Part shown: positions 43,832 to 52,400 of the stretch, piece by piece | Layout of the letters: the number at the start of each line of letters is the position of its first letter | Numbering within the stretch: position 1 is the stretch's first letter | DNA from: Mycolicibacterium sp. P1-18 | GTDB lineage: Bacteria > Actinomycetota > Actinomycetes > Mycobacteriales > Mycobacteriaceae | DNA: 64,000 nucleotides | NCBI RefSeq assembly: GCF_008329535.1 | Contig: NZ_NPKR01000017.1 | Location: 62,001-126,000, forward strand | Reading direction: 5' to 3' | Position numbers and translations under genes: made by a program | Notes under the pieces: model-generated | Databases searched by the model: none | What the model was told of the DNA's origin: nothing | Seen by the model: only the letters and a program-made list of their open reading frames with translations

Positions 43832-44569
43832 GTGCGCAGACCGTCTCGGCCCCATCCGGGCACCCCACCGGGGGTGAAGGTCGACGCCAGAAGCGAGCGT
43901 TGGCGCGAGCATCGCAAGAAGGTGCGCACCGAGATCGTCGACGCCGCCTTCCGTGCCATCGACAAGCTGGGCCCCGAGCTCTCCCTGCGCGAGATCGCCG
44001 AAGAGGCGGGCACCGCGAAGCCGAAGATCTACCGGCACTTCACCGACAAGTCCGACCTGTTCCAGGCGATCGGCGAACGCCTGCGAGACATGTTGTGGGC
44101 AGCCATCATTCCCTCGATCAACGTGGGCACCGACCCCGCGCGCGACGTGATCCTGCGCAGCGTCGAGAAGTACGTGCACCTGGTCGACGAGCACCCCAAC
44201 GTGTGCCGGTTCCTGATCCAGGGCCGGTTCGCCGAGCAGAGCGAGACGATGCGGGCGCTCAACGAGGGCCGCGACATCACCCTGGCGATGGCCGCCATGT
44301 TCAACGACGAACTGCGCGAGATGGAACTCGACGGCGCGGCGATGGAACTGGCCGCCTTCACGACGTTCGGTTCCGCCGCGGCGGCCACGGAGTGGTGGCT
44401 GGGGCCCGGCACCGACAGTCCCCGGCGGATGCCGCCGGAGCAGTTCGTCGCGCACATGACGACGATGATGCTGGCGGCGATCTACGGCACGTGTGAGCTG
44501 CTCGGCATCAAGATCGACCCCGACCTGCCACTGCACGAGGGCGTGCGGCGCCGCGAGCCCGCGGCCTGA
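43832..44569 (+). CDS. TetR-family regulator (Rv3050c-like)
   Basis: 245 residues, as in M. tuberculosis Rv3050c. A basic N-terminal arm (RRPSRPHPG) precedes the HTH at about 32-75 (DAAFRAIDKLGPELSLREIA, EEAGTAKPKIYRHFTDKSD). It is 35 bp upstream of the flavin monooxygenase in the same order as Rv3050c-Rv3049c, so it probably controls that gene. GTG start supported by the -10 box. Confidence 0.9.
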   Translation: MRRPSRPHPGTPPGVKVDARSERWREHRKKVRTEIVDAAFRAIDKLGPELSLREIAEEAGTAKPKIYRHFTDKSDLFQAIGERLRDMLWAAIIPSINVGTDPARDVILRSVEKYVHLVDEHPNVCRFLIQGRFAEQSETMRALNEGRDITLAMAAMFNDELREMELDGAAMELAAFTTFGSAAAATEWWLGPGTDSPRRMPPEQFVAHMTTMMLAAIYGTCELLGIKIDPDLPLHEGVRRREPAA

Positions 44570-44604
44570 TACCCGGTACCTGCGTTCCCAAGTATCGTGT
44601 CGGC

Positions 44605-46119
44605 ATGACCATTGCCGAAGAGGCAGGCGCCGTCGCGGCGCAGCAGAGCCCCGTCCGTACGCGTGCCGTGATCATCGGCAGCGGATTCTCCGGTCTGGGG
44701 ATGGCGATCGCCCTGCAGAAGCAGGGTTTTGGCGCCGGTGACTTCGTCATCCTCGAGAAGGCCGACGACATCGGCGGCACCTGGCGGGACAACACCTATC
44801 CCGGCTGCGCCTGCGACATTCCGTCGCACATGTACTCCTTCTCGTTCGAGCCCAAGCCGGACTGGACCCACATGTGGTCCCTGCAGCCGGAGATCTTCGA
44901 CTACCTCAAGGGCGTCGCCGAGAAGTACGGGCTGCGCCGCTACGTCCGGTTCGGCGCGCGGGTCGAGCGGGCGACGTGGGACGACGCCGAAATGCGGTGG
45001 CACGTCTACACCGCCGACGGGCAGGAGTACGTCGCCCAGTTCCTCGTCTCGGGCGCCGGGGCGCTGCACATCCCGCTGATCCCGGACGTCGAGGGCGCCG
45101 ACGACTTCGCCGGTGCGGCATTCCATTCCGCGCAGTGGGACCACTCGGTCGACATCACCGGCAAGCGGGTCGCCGTCATCGGCACCGGGGCCAGCGCCAT
45201 CCAGCTCGTGCCCGAGATCGTCGAGGACGTCGCCGAACTGCAGGTCTACCAACGCACGCCACCGTGGGTGATGCCGCGGCCCAACAACGCACTGCCGGAC
45301 TGGGTCGGGCGGATCTTCACCGAGGTGCCCGGCACCAGGGCGGCGATGCGACTGGCGATCTACTGGTTGCACGAGGTGGTCGGCTTCGGCATGACCAAGC
45401 AGCCCGGGTTGCTCAGAATTGGTGCGCTGCTGGGCAAGTGGAACATCCGGCGTGCGGTCAAGGACAAGGCGTTGCGTCGCAAGCTGACTCCGGACTATCG
45501 GGCCGGGTGCAAGCGAATCCTCAACTCCGACACCTACTACCGCGGCATCGCCAACCCGAAGACCCAGGTGATCACCGAGCGCATCACGCGGATGACCCGC
45601 GACGGCATCGTCACCGCCGACGGGGTCGAGCATCCGGTCGACGTGGTGGTGTTCGCCACCGGCTTCCACGTCACCGACTCGTACTCCTACGTCGACGTGA
45701 CGGGCCCAGGCGGCGAGGACCTGGTGCAACGCTGGAACCGAGAGGGCGTCGAAGCCCACCGCGGCGTCGCCGTCGCCGACATGCCCAACCTGTTCTTCCT
45801 GCTCGGCCCCAACACCGGCCTCGGCCACAACTCGGTGGTGTTCATGATCGAGGCCCAGATCCGCTACGTCGCGCAGGCGATCGCCGCGGTCGACAAGGCC
45901 CGCGCGCAGGCGGTGGCGCCGACCCGCGCCGCGCAGGACGCGTTCAACGCCGACTTGCAGGACGGCCTGTCCAAGACGGTGTGGAACACCGGGGGATGCC
46001 GGAGCTGGTACCTGGATTCCCACGGCGTCAACCGGGTGTTGTGGAGCGGCATGACGTGGCAGTACTGGCTGGCGACCAGGCGGTTCAAGCGCGACGAGTA
46101 CCGCTTCATCGGGCGCTGA
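44605..46119 (+). CDS. Flavin-containing / Baeyer-Villiger-type monooxygenase (Rv3049c-like)
   Basis: 504 residues. FAD motif GSGFSGLG (about 25-32), GGTWRDNTYPGCACDIPSHM (about 56-75), the FHSAQWDHS fingerprint (about 172-180) and NADPH motif VAVIGTGASAIQ. This is the Baeyer-Villiger layout, but the FxGxxxHxxxW core reads FAGAAFHSAQW, still compatible. It should insert oxygen into ketones or oxidise soft nucleophiles. ATG 44605. Two imperfect 33-bp repeats follow its stop. Confidence 0.92.
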   Translation: MTIAEEAGAVAAQQSPVRTRAVIIGSGFSGLGMAIALQKQGFGAGDFVILEKADDIGGTWRDNTYPGCACDIPSHMYSFSFEPKPDWTHMWSLQPEIFDYLKGVAEKYGLRRYVRFGARVERATWDDAEMRWHVYTADGQEYVAQFLVSGAGALHIPLIPDVEGADDFAGAAFHSAQWDHSVDITGKRVAVIGTGASAIQLVPEIVEDVAELQVYQRTPPWVMPRPNNALPDWVGRIFTEVPGTRAAMRLAIYWLHEVVGFGMTKQPGLLRIGALLGKWNIRRAVKDKALRRKLTPDYRAGCKRILNSDTYYRGIANPKTQVITERITRMTRDGIVTADGVEHPVDVVVFATGFHVTDSYSYVDVTGPGGEDLVQRWNREGVEAHRGVAVADMPNLFFLLGPNTGLGHNSVVFMIEAQIRYVAQAIAAVDKARAQAVAPTRAAQDAFNADLQDGLSKTVWNTGGCRSWYLDSHGVNRVLWSGMTWQYWLATRRFKRDEYRFIGR

Positions 46120-46123
46120 GGCC

Positions 46124-46189
46124 GACACGCCGACCACGAGGGGTTGTGGCGACGGCGACACGCCAACCACAAGTGGTTGTGTTGCGACG
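46124..46189. repeat. Two imperfect 33-bp tandem repeats with hairpins
   Basis: GACACGCC begins each unit (46124 and 46157). The second holds a perfect CAACCAC-AA-GTGGTTG hairpin (46164-46179); the first a degenerate version. They lie between the monooxygenase stop and the nrdF2 promoter and may act as terminator or spacer. Confidence 0.55.
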
Positions 46190-46196
46190 CGATGTC

Positions 46197-46214
46197 ACAC
46201 CCCAGTTGTAGTGT
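46197..46214. promoter_or_regulatory. Degenerate NrdR-like box upstream of nrdF2
   Basis: ACAC at 46197-46200 and TGTAGTGT at 46207-46214; the right half is identical to the nrdH box. TAGTGT can act as -10, placing the start about 35-40 bases before GTG 46254. The two halves are two bases further apart than in the nrdH box. Confidence 0.55.
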
Positions 46215-46253
46215 CGTGGGAGCTACTCGCCACGCATCGAATTGGGGTTCACA

Positions 46254-47228
46254 GTGTCTGATGGAATCAAGTTGATCGACCGGGTCTCCGCCATCAACTG
46301 GAACCGCGTTCACGACGAGAAGGACGCCGAGGTCTGGGAACGCCTGACCGGCAACTTCTGGCTGCCGGAGAAGGTCCCGGTGTCCAACGACATCCCGTCC
46401 TGGGGCACGCTCAACGAGCACGAGAAGCAGCTCACGATGCGCGTGTTCACCGGCCTGACGCTGCTGGACACCATCCAGGGCACCGTCGGCGCCGTGAGCC
46501 TGATCCCCGATGCGATCACCCCGCACGAGGAAGCCGTCTACACCAACATCGCGTTCATGGAGTCGGTGCACGCCAAGAGTTACAGCAACATCTTCTCCAC
46601 GCTGTGCTCGACGGTCGACATCGACGAGGCGTTCCGCTGGTCGGAGGAGAACCCGAACCTGCAGCGCAAGGCCGAGATCGTGATGAACTTCTACAAGGGC
46701 GACGATCCGCTCAAGCGCAAGGTCGCCTCCACGCTGCTGGAGAGCTTCCTGTTCTACTCCGGCTTCTACCTGCCGATGTACTGGAGCAGCCGCGCCAAGC
46801 TCACCAACACCGCCGACATGATCCGGCTGATCATCCGCGACGAGGCCGTGCACGGCTACTACATCGGCTACAAGTTCCAGAAGGGTCTGGCCCTGGCCGA
46901 CGAGGCGCGCAAGGCCGAACTCAAGGACTACACCTACGAGCTGCTCTTCGAGCTCTACGACAACGAGGTCGAGTACACCCAGGATCTGTACGACGGGGTC
47001 GGGCTCACCGAGGACGTCAAGAAGTTCCTGCGCTACAACGCCAACAAGGCCCTGATGAACCTGGGCTACGAGGCGCTGTTCCCGAAGGACGAGACCGACG
47101 TCAACCCGGCGATCCTGTCGGCGCTGAGCCCCAACGCCGACGAGAACCACGACTTCTTCTCCGGCTCGGGATCCAGCTACGTCATCGGCAAGGCCGTCAA
47201 CACCGAAGACGACGACTGGGACTTCTAG
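46254..47228 (+). CDS. nrdF: Class Ib ribonucleotide reductase small subunit NrdF2
   Basis: 324 residues from GTG 46254, equal to M. tuberculosis NrdF2. All metal ligands align with Salmonella NrdF at a constant offset of five: D72, E103, H106, E163, E197, H200; radical tyrosine Y110 (AKSYSNIF). The C-terminal VNTEDDDWDF is the NrdE-docking peptide. It makes the Mn/Fe tyrosyl radical for NrdE. A longer frame to 46242 was rejected. Its stop shares CTAG with the convergent cytochrome gene. Confidence 0.97.
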   Translation: MSDGIKLIDRVSAINWNRVHDEKDAEVWERLTGNFWLPEKVPVSNDIPSWGTLNEHEKQLTMRVFTGLTLLDTIQGTVGAVSLIPDAITPHEEAVYTNIAFMESVHAKSYSNIFSTLCSTVDIDEAFRWSEENPNLQRKAEIVMNFYKGDDPLKRKVASTLLESFLFYSGFYLPMYWSSRAKLTNTADMIRLIIRDEAVHGYYIGYKFQKGLALADEARKAELKDYTYELLFELYDNEVEYTQDLYDGVGLTEDVKKFLRYNANKALMNLGYEALFPKDETDVNPAILSALSPNADENHDFFSGSGSSYVIGKAVNTEDDDWDF

Positions 47229-47752
47229 CCCCCGCCGAACGTCATCCGGGACAGCATCCGGTCCCGCAGCGTCAGCGTGTGCAAGAGCACCGCACTGACG
47301 TGGGCGATGATCACGAGCACCAACAGGTACGCCAGTACCGAATGGGTCTGCCGCAGCACGAAGAAGACGTCGGCGTCGGCGGGCGCGATGCGGGGCAACC
47401 GGAAGAGGCCGAACACCTCGACCGGCCTGCTCTGCGCCGACACCATCGCCCAACCGACCAGCGGCTGAGCGAGCAGCAGCGCGTACATCGACAGCTCGGA
47501 GCCGACGACGAGGGCATGCTCGAATCCGCCGACCGTGTCGGGCAGCGGGGGAGTGCGGTGGGTGAACCGGTTGGCTGCCCGGATCACGACGACCGCCAGG
47601 ATGACGACGCCGAGCGTCATGTGCACGCCGACCAAGGCCGCGTAGGAGCCCAGCGAGTTCACCATCACGAAGCCGACGAGCAGCGCGGAGAAGACCAGCA
47701 GCGCGGTCAGCCAGTGCAGGATGCGGGTGCGCAGTGGATAGCGGGTGGTCAT
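47225..47752 (-). CDS. Cytochrome b561-type membrane protein
   Basis: 175 residues with four transmembrane helices and paired His suited to b-heme: RILHWLTALLVF, GVHMTLGV, and RQTHSVLAYLLVLVIIAHVS. It starts in the stop of the catalase-like gene (ATGA), so both are made together. Likely role: passing membrane quinol electrons to the exported heme peroxidase. ATG 47752. Confidence 0.9.
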   Translation of the reverse strand: MTTRYPLRTRILHWLTALLVFSALLVGFVMVNSLGSYAALVGVHMTLGVVILAVVVIRAANRFTHRTPPLPDTVGGFEHALVVGSELSMYALLLAQPLVGWAMVSAQSRPVEVFGLFRLPRIAPADADVFFVLRQTHSVLAYLLVLVIIAHVSAVLLHTLTLRDRMLSRMTFGGG

Positions 47753-48834
47753 GACACCTCTCCGACCTGGACGGCCGACGCGGACTTGGGCTCGCCGGTG
47801 CGCGCCCGGTAGGACGCCGCATACACCGACGAGCGGGCACTCAGCAGCGGGTCGTCGGTGGGTTCGATGCCGGGAGGAAGCACCAGCGGGTCGAAGTTGA
47901 CGTCGCGGGCGTTGCCGGGCGCCTCGGTCTCCGCGCTCGTCAGAGTGAGCGTGCCGGCGTCGACGACGCGGCGCCCGGGTGGCCACGGCAGAGTCGCATC
48001 GGTGACCGGGTCCGACGGTTCGCCCACCACCAGGTGCAGGCGCCAGCTCAGCGGACCGGTCCGCAACTGGCGCACCAGCGCGTCGAACAACCCGTCGTCA
48101 CCGGCCTTCGACGGCAGCGCGGCCTGCATCGGCACCAACGACCAACGCACCGGAGTGCGGCGGCCGGCGGCGTCGACGGCGTAGAACGCGTTGAGGCTGG
48201 AGAACGTGCTGTCGGCGAATCCCGGTGTCGGCGGGTGTTTCTTGATGACGGCCATGGCGGCCGCGGTCTCGGGGTGCTTCGCCTGGAAGGCGGCCATTGC
48301 GGCGGGGTCGGGCTTGCCCGTGGTGGGATCGTTCTTCGAGGCCAGCAGCCGGTCGTAGAAACCCCGCGGCGAATTGTCCGGGAAGACAGGCAGATTCAGC
48401 ATGGCCGTGCGCCACTGGCCGGGACCCGGCAGGCCGAAGGCCAACCCCAGACCCCGCGCGGCCGACGGCGTGTCGGCCACGAACGGGTCACCGCCGGTGA
48501 GGGAGAACCGGCCCGTCACGGGCGTGCGCCCCGGGCCGAACACCGCGGCCGACGACAGCTCCGTGCCGTTGCCGTCGAAGTAGCCGGTGACGGCCACGCC
48601 CTTGGCGTGGTTCTTGCGGAAGCCGGGATGGCTGCCGAAGACGGCCCGGAACCCGTCGATGAAGGTCTGCCGGGTGAACGCACCGCCGGCGCCGACCCAT
48701 CCGTTCGCGAACGCGACGGAGCCGAGGTCGACGGCGACGAAGGCGCCCACGGCGCCGAGGCCCACCAGAATCGACCGTCGGGACACCGGGGTTCCGCGCC
48801 ACGTCAGCGCGGGGGTGGAGCGATCGCCTGCCAT
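47749..48834 (-). CDS. Exported catalase-family peroxidase (SrpA-like)
   Basis: 361 residues, shorter than true catalases (about 480-750), matching the 'catalase-family peroxidase' group. N-terminal VSRRSILVGLGAVGAFVAVD looks like a Tat signal (SRRSIL). Heme-domain pieces: FRKNHAKGVAVTGYFDGNGT (distal His region) and the proximal SSVYAASYRARTG near the C-terminus. It probably removes peroxides outside the membrane with electrons from the coupled cytochrome b561. Confidence 0.88.
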   Translation of the reverse strand: MAGDRSTPALTWRGTPVSRRSILVGLGAVGAFVAVDLGSVAFANGWVGAGGAFTRQTFIDGFRAVFGSHPGFRKNHAKGVAVTGYFDGNGTELSSAAVFGPGRTPVTGRFSLTGGDPFVADTPSAARGLGLAFGLPGPGQWRTAMLNLPVFPDNSPRGFYDRLLASKNDPTTGKPDPAAMAAFQAKHPETAAAMAVIKKHPPTPGFADSTFSSLNAFYAVDAAGRRTPVRWSLVPMQAALPSKAGDDGLFDALVRQLRTGPLSWRLHLVVGEPSDPVTDATLPWPPGRRVVDAGTLTLTSAETEAPGNARDVNFDPLVLPPGIEPTDDPLLSARSSVYAASYRARTGEPKSASAVQVGEVS

Positions 48835-48916
48835 GCCCCCATCATGGGATCGCCCGGCCGCGCTGTCCTCACCGGTAGCCTCCGCGCCGTCCCCCTGCTA
48901 GCAGGAATGCCCGGGC

Positions 48917-49936
48917 CTAGGCTCCCGTGATCGACTCGCGCGAGACCATCTCCACCGCGACGGGCCGACCCGACTCCAGGGACGCGACACCCGCCGCGCA
49001 GACCGCGGCCGCCGCGTAACCGTCCCAGGCGCCTGGGCCGTCGACGTTCACCCCGGAGCGGACGGCGTCGACCCAGCGCTGGATCTCCGCGTCGTAGGCC
49101 AGGCCGAAGCGCTCCTTGAAGCTGGGGGTGATCTGACCGCCCCAGTGCCCCGGCGCGCTCTTGCGCACCAACCCGACGTCGAGACCGATCATCGCGCTGC
49201 CCCGTTCGCCGACGACCTCGGTGCGGACCTCGTAGGCGACGCCGGTGGTGACGAACACCTCGACGTCCACGTGCTTGCCCGACGCGGTCGTGAAGACGGC
49301 GATCTGCGGATCCTGAAGACCCTGAGGCGCAGCGGGATTGGCGGCGGGCCTGATCACCTGGATCGAGGTGATCTCCTCGTCGAACAGAAAGCGCGTCACG
49401 TCGACCTCGTGGACCAGGGAGTCCTTGACGATCATCGAGCTGTCGAAGTTCGGGGGCACCTCGGCATTGCGGTGCACGCAATGCATGACCAGGGGCGTGC
49501 CGAGCGCGCCGTCGGTCAGCAACGCCTTGAGCGCCACGTATTCGGCGTCGAAGCGGCGCATGAAACCGACCTGGATCAACCGCTTGCCGAGCTCGGCCTC
49601 GCGCTTGACCACTTCCAGCGACGTCGCCACGTCGGTGGTCAGCGGCTTCTCGCACATCACCGGCTTGCCATGTTCCAGGCACGCGAGGAGCTGCTTCTCG
49701 TGGGTGGTGCCGGGGGTGGCGAGCACGACGGCGTCGACGTCGGCATCGGCGATCGCGTCGAGCGGATCGCTGATCGCGCGGCAACCGGGGATGGTCGCGG
49801 CGAGCTGCTCGGCCTTCTCGGTCACGTAGTCGTTGACGACGGTGACCCGGGCGCCGGCGATCTTCGAACCGATGCGTGCGACGTGGTCGGCGCCCATCAT
49901 CCCGACGCCGAGGACGGCGATTCTCAAGTCAGACAT
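48917..49936 (-). CDS. iolG: Gfo/Idh/MocA oxidoreductase, inositol 2-dehydrogenase-like
   Basis: 339 residues. NAD motif GVGMMGADH (about 10-18) and the catalytic CEKPLTTD (about 94-101), followed by DSLVHEVDVTRFLF with the active-site His/Asp. Good resemblance to IolG, which oxidises myo-inositol to 2-keto-inositol; scyllo-inositol or another cyclitol is possible. ATG 49936 with AGGAG upstream. Follows the IolE-like gene by 12 bp. Confidence 0.88.
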   Translation of the reverse strand: MSDLRIAVLGVGMMGADHVARIGSKIAGARVTVVNDYVTEKAEQLAATIPGCRAISDPLDAIADADVDAVVLATPGTTHEKQLLACLEHGKPVMCEKPLTTDVATSLEVVKREAELGKRLIQVGFMRRFDAEYVALKALLTDGALGTPLVMHCVHRNAEVPPNFDSSMIVKDSLVHEVDVTRFLFDEEITSIQVIRPAANPAAPQGLQDPQIAVFTTASGKHVDVEVFVTTGVAYEVRTEVVGERGSAMIGLDVGLVRKSAPGHWGGQITPSFKERFGLAYDAEIQRWVDAVRSGVNVDGPGAWDGYAAAAVCAAGVASLESGRPVAVEMVSRESITGA

Positions 49937-49948
49937 GCTCTCGAACTC

Positions 49949-50854
49949 CTAGCTGAAGCGAACGGACGGGATGCCGCACGACCCGAGATACTGCCGGGTG
50001 CGCTGCGCGATGGGTAGGGGTGCGTCGACGGCGCAGGGGTACATGTCCTGCTCGACGATCGCGAAGACGTCTATGCCGAGGCGCTCGACGGCCGCCAGCA
50101 GGGGCGGCATGTCGGGGATGCCCAGCGGCGGCTCGGTCATGGCCCCGAGCTTGACGGCCTCGCCGAACGGCAGGTCCTCGGCTTCGACCTTGGCCCGCAC
50201 CACCGGGTCGACCTGCTTGAGGTGGAGGTAGCCGATGCGCTCGGGTGCGCGCTCGATGATGGCGATGTTGTCACCACCGCAGTAGCTGATGTGTCCGGTG
50301 TCCAGGCACAGGTTGACGAACTCGCCGTCGGTGCCGTCGAGGAAGCGGTACACGTTCTCTTCGGTGTCGACGTGGCTGTCGGCGTGCGGGTGGTATTGCG
50401 CACGCACACCGTACTTTTCGAACATGGCCTTGCCGAGCTCGTTCATGCCGGTGGTCTTCTTGGCCCACTGGTCTTCGGTCAGGTTGCGGTCCTCGAGCAC
50501 GGCGCCGGTGGCCGGGTCACGCCACATCTCGGGGATGACGACGACGTGCTTGCCGCCGACGGCCGCGGTCAGCTTGGCGACGTCCTCGATCTGCTTCCAC
50601 ACCGCATCCCACGAATCGTCCTGGTGCAGGTGCTCGAACACCGTGCCTGCCGAGAGCTTCAGGTTGCGTTGCTCGAGTTCGTCGGACAGCTTCGCCGGAT
50701 CGGTGGGCAGGTAGCCGAAGGGGCCCAGTTCGATCCACTCGTAGCCCGACGCGGCGACCTCGTCGAGGAAGCGGGTGTAGGGGGTCTGCTGGGGGTCGTC
50801 GGGGAACCAGACTCCCCAGGAGTCGGGGGCCGAGCCGACCAGGATGTTGCTCAT
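49949..50854 (-). CDS. Sugar-phosphate isomerase/epimerase TIM-barrel, IolE-like inosose dehydratase
   Basis: 301 residues from ATG 50854, which sits 10 bases after AAAGGA (ATG 50863 is in frame but too close to it). AP-endonuclease-like TIM barrel with metal ligands in YEWIELGPFGY, HPHADSHV, LCLDTGHISY and AIVEQD. The opening GSAPDSWGVWFPDD is characteristic of IolE relatives. Expected to dehydrate or isomerise the keto-inositol made by the next gene. Between a sugar transporter and iolG. Confidence 0.85.
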   Translation of the reverse strand: MSNILVGSAPDSWGVWFPDDPQQTPYTRFLDEVAASGYEWIELGPFGYLPTDPAKLSDELEQRNLKLSAGTVFEHLHQDDSWDAVWKQIEDVAKLTAAVGGKHVVVIPEMWRDPATGAVLEDRNLTEDQWAKKTTGMNELGKAMFEKYGVRAQYHPHADSHVDTEENVYRFLDGTDGEFVNLCLDTGHISYCGGDNIAIIERAPERIGYLHLKQVDPVVRAKVEAEDLPFGEAVKLGAMTEPPLGIPDMPPLLAAVERLGIDVFAIVEQDMYPCAVDAPLPIAQRTRQYLGSCGIPSVRFS

Positions 50855-50890
50855 CGTCGTCATGTCCTTTCGTAGGTGGTTGATCTGATG

Positions 50891-52291
50891 TCAGGCAGAC
50901 GGTGCGAGGGTGCCCTCGGCTTCGAACCTGTCCTCGAGTTCCTCCAGTGTGGTGCCCTTGGTCTCGGGCACGCAGCGCCACACGAAGTACAGCGAGACGA
51001 GGTTGACGGCGACGAACAGTCCGAAGGTTCCCGTCGACCCGAGCGCGGAGTTCAACACCGGGAACAGGAACGAGATGGCCGCGTTGGTGCACCACAGGAC
51101 GAATACCGCGATGCCCATGGCGAATCCGCGGATGCTCATGGGGAAGATCTCCGAGAGCAGCAGCCAGACGCAGGTGCCGATGAACATCTGCACGAACGCC
51201 ACGAAGACGATCATGCAGCCGAGGATGACGTAACTGCGCACGGTGGACTCCGACATCAGGAACGTCAGCGCGAGCGCGGCCTGGGAGGCGGCGACACCGC
51301 TGAAGCCGATCAGCAGCATGGTCCGGCGGCCGACGTACCCGAGCAGGATGATGCCGATGACGGTGGTGACGACGGACGTGACGCCGACGGCGATCGTGGC
51401 GACCAGCGACGCGCTGACTCCGAGGCCGCTCTCCTCGAGGATCGTTGGGGCGTAGTAGTTCACCGTGTTGATGCCGGTGGCCTGCTGCACGATCGCCAGC
51501 CCGCAGCCGATCAGCACGACCTTGCGGATCCAGGGCACGTCGCGGATCACCGTCCACGGGGTGCGGCTGGTCGCGGTGCGTTCGGCGTGGGCGACGATGG
51601 CCTCGAACTCTGCGTCGGCCTCGCGTGCGTCCAGGCTGTAGCCCAGCACGGTCCGGGCTTCGTCGAATCGCCTCTTCAGGCCGTACCAGCGTGGCGAGTC
51701 CGGCAGGAACATCATGCCGACCAGGAGGGCGACGGCGGGAATCGACGCCACTGCCAACATGATTCGCCAGACGTGCGGGTCCTGGATGAGATGGTCCAGC
51801 AGTGCGTTCATGGCGAAGGCCAGCATCTGCCCGGTCACGATCATCAATTCGTTGATGGTCACCATCCGGCCGCGACGGTCGGGCGGCGCCATCTCGGCCA
51901 GGTAGAGCGGACAGGTGACCGACGCGGCGCCGACGCCGAAGCCGAGCACGATGCGCGCGGCGACCATGATCTGGACCGTCGGCGCGAGCGCGCAGCCGAG
52001 CGCGCCGACGAGGAAGATCGCGCCGCAGAGCAGCAGCATCCGCTTGCGGCCGATCCGGTCGGCGATCCGTCCGCCGAGGAGTGCGCCCAGGGCCGCGCCG
52101 GGGAACAGCAGAGAGCTCACGACCGTCGCCTCGCCGAATGCGCTGAGGTCGAGGTCGTCCTTCATGTAGAGCAGGGCGCCGGAGATGACGCCGGTGTCGT
52201 ACCCGAACAGCAGGCCGCCAAGGGTGGCGATGACGGTCAGCTTGGTCAGGAATCGACCCGCGGACCGGTTCGGTTCCGTCGTCGTCGCCAT
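50891..52291 (-). CDS. MFS sugar porter (inositol/sugar:H+ symporter)
   Basis: 466 residues with twelve predicted helices. Sugar-porter signatures: GYDTGVISGALLY, GGRIADRIGRKRMLL, PDSPRWYGLKRR, QQATGINTVNYYAPTI and the terminal PETKGTTLEELE. Probably imports the inositol or sugar used by the IolE/IolG-like enzymes downstream. First gene of the minus operon; divergent LacI regulator and operator sites lie immediately upstream. Confidence 0.92.
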   Translation of the reverse strand: MATTTEPNRSAGRFLTKLTVIATLGGLLFGYDTGVISGALLYMKDDLDLSAFGEATVVSSLLFPGAALGALLGGRIADRIGRKRMLLLCGAIFLVGALGCALAPTVQIMVAARIVLGFGVGAASVTCPLYLAEMAPPDRRGRMVTINELMIVTGQMLAFAMNALLDHLIQDPHVWRIMLAVASIPAVALLVGMMFLPDSPRWYGLKRRFDEARTVLGYSLDAREADAEFEAIVAHAERTATSRTPWTVIRDVPWIRKVVLIGCGLAIVQQATGINTVNYYAPTILEESGLGVSASLVATIAVGVTSVVTTVIGIILLGYVGRRTMLLIGFSGVAASQAALALTFLMSESTVRSYVILGCMIVFVAFVQMFIGTCVWLLLSEIFPMSIRGFAMGIAVFVLWCTNAAISFLFPVLNSALGSTGTFGLFVAVNLVSLYFVWRCVPETKGTTLEELEDRFEAEGTLAPSA

Positions 52292-52312
52292 GGTGAGCTC
52301 CCGTGTCGGTGA

Positions 52313-52338
52313 GTTACTAAAGCGCGTTAGTAACGCGC
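52313..52338. promoter_or_regulatory. Overlapping LacI-type operators
   Basis: Two overlapping palindromes: GTTACTAA-N6-TTAGTAAC (52313-52334) and a perfect 17-mer GCGCGTTAGTAACGCGC (52322-52338). They lie 21 bp before the transporter start and 63 bp before the LacI start, between the divergent genes. Confidence 0.8.
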
Positions 52339-52400
52339 GTGAGGTCTACTATGGACGTGACGACGGAGACGTGTCAAGCGTCACAGGGAGGGGGCGGCCG

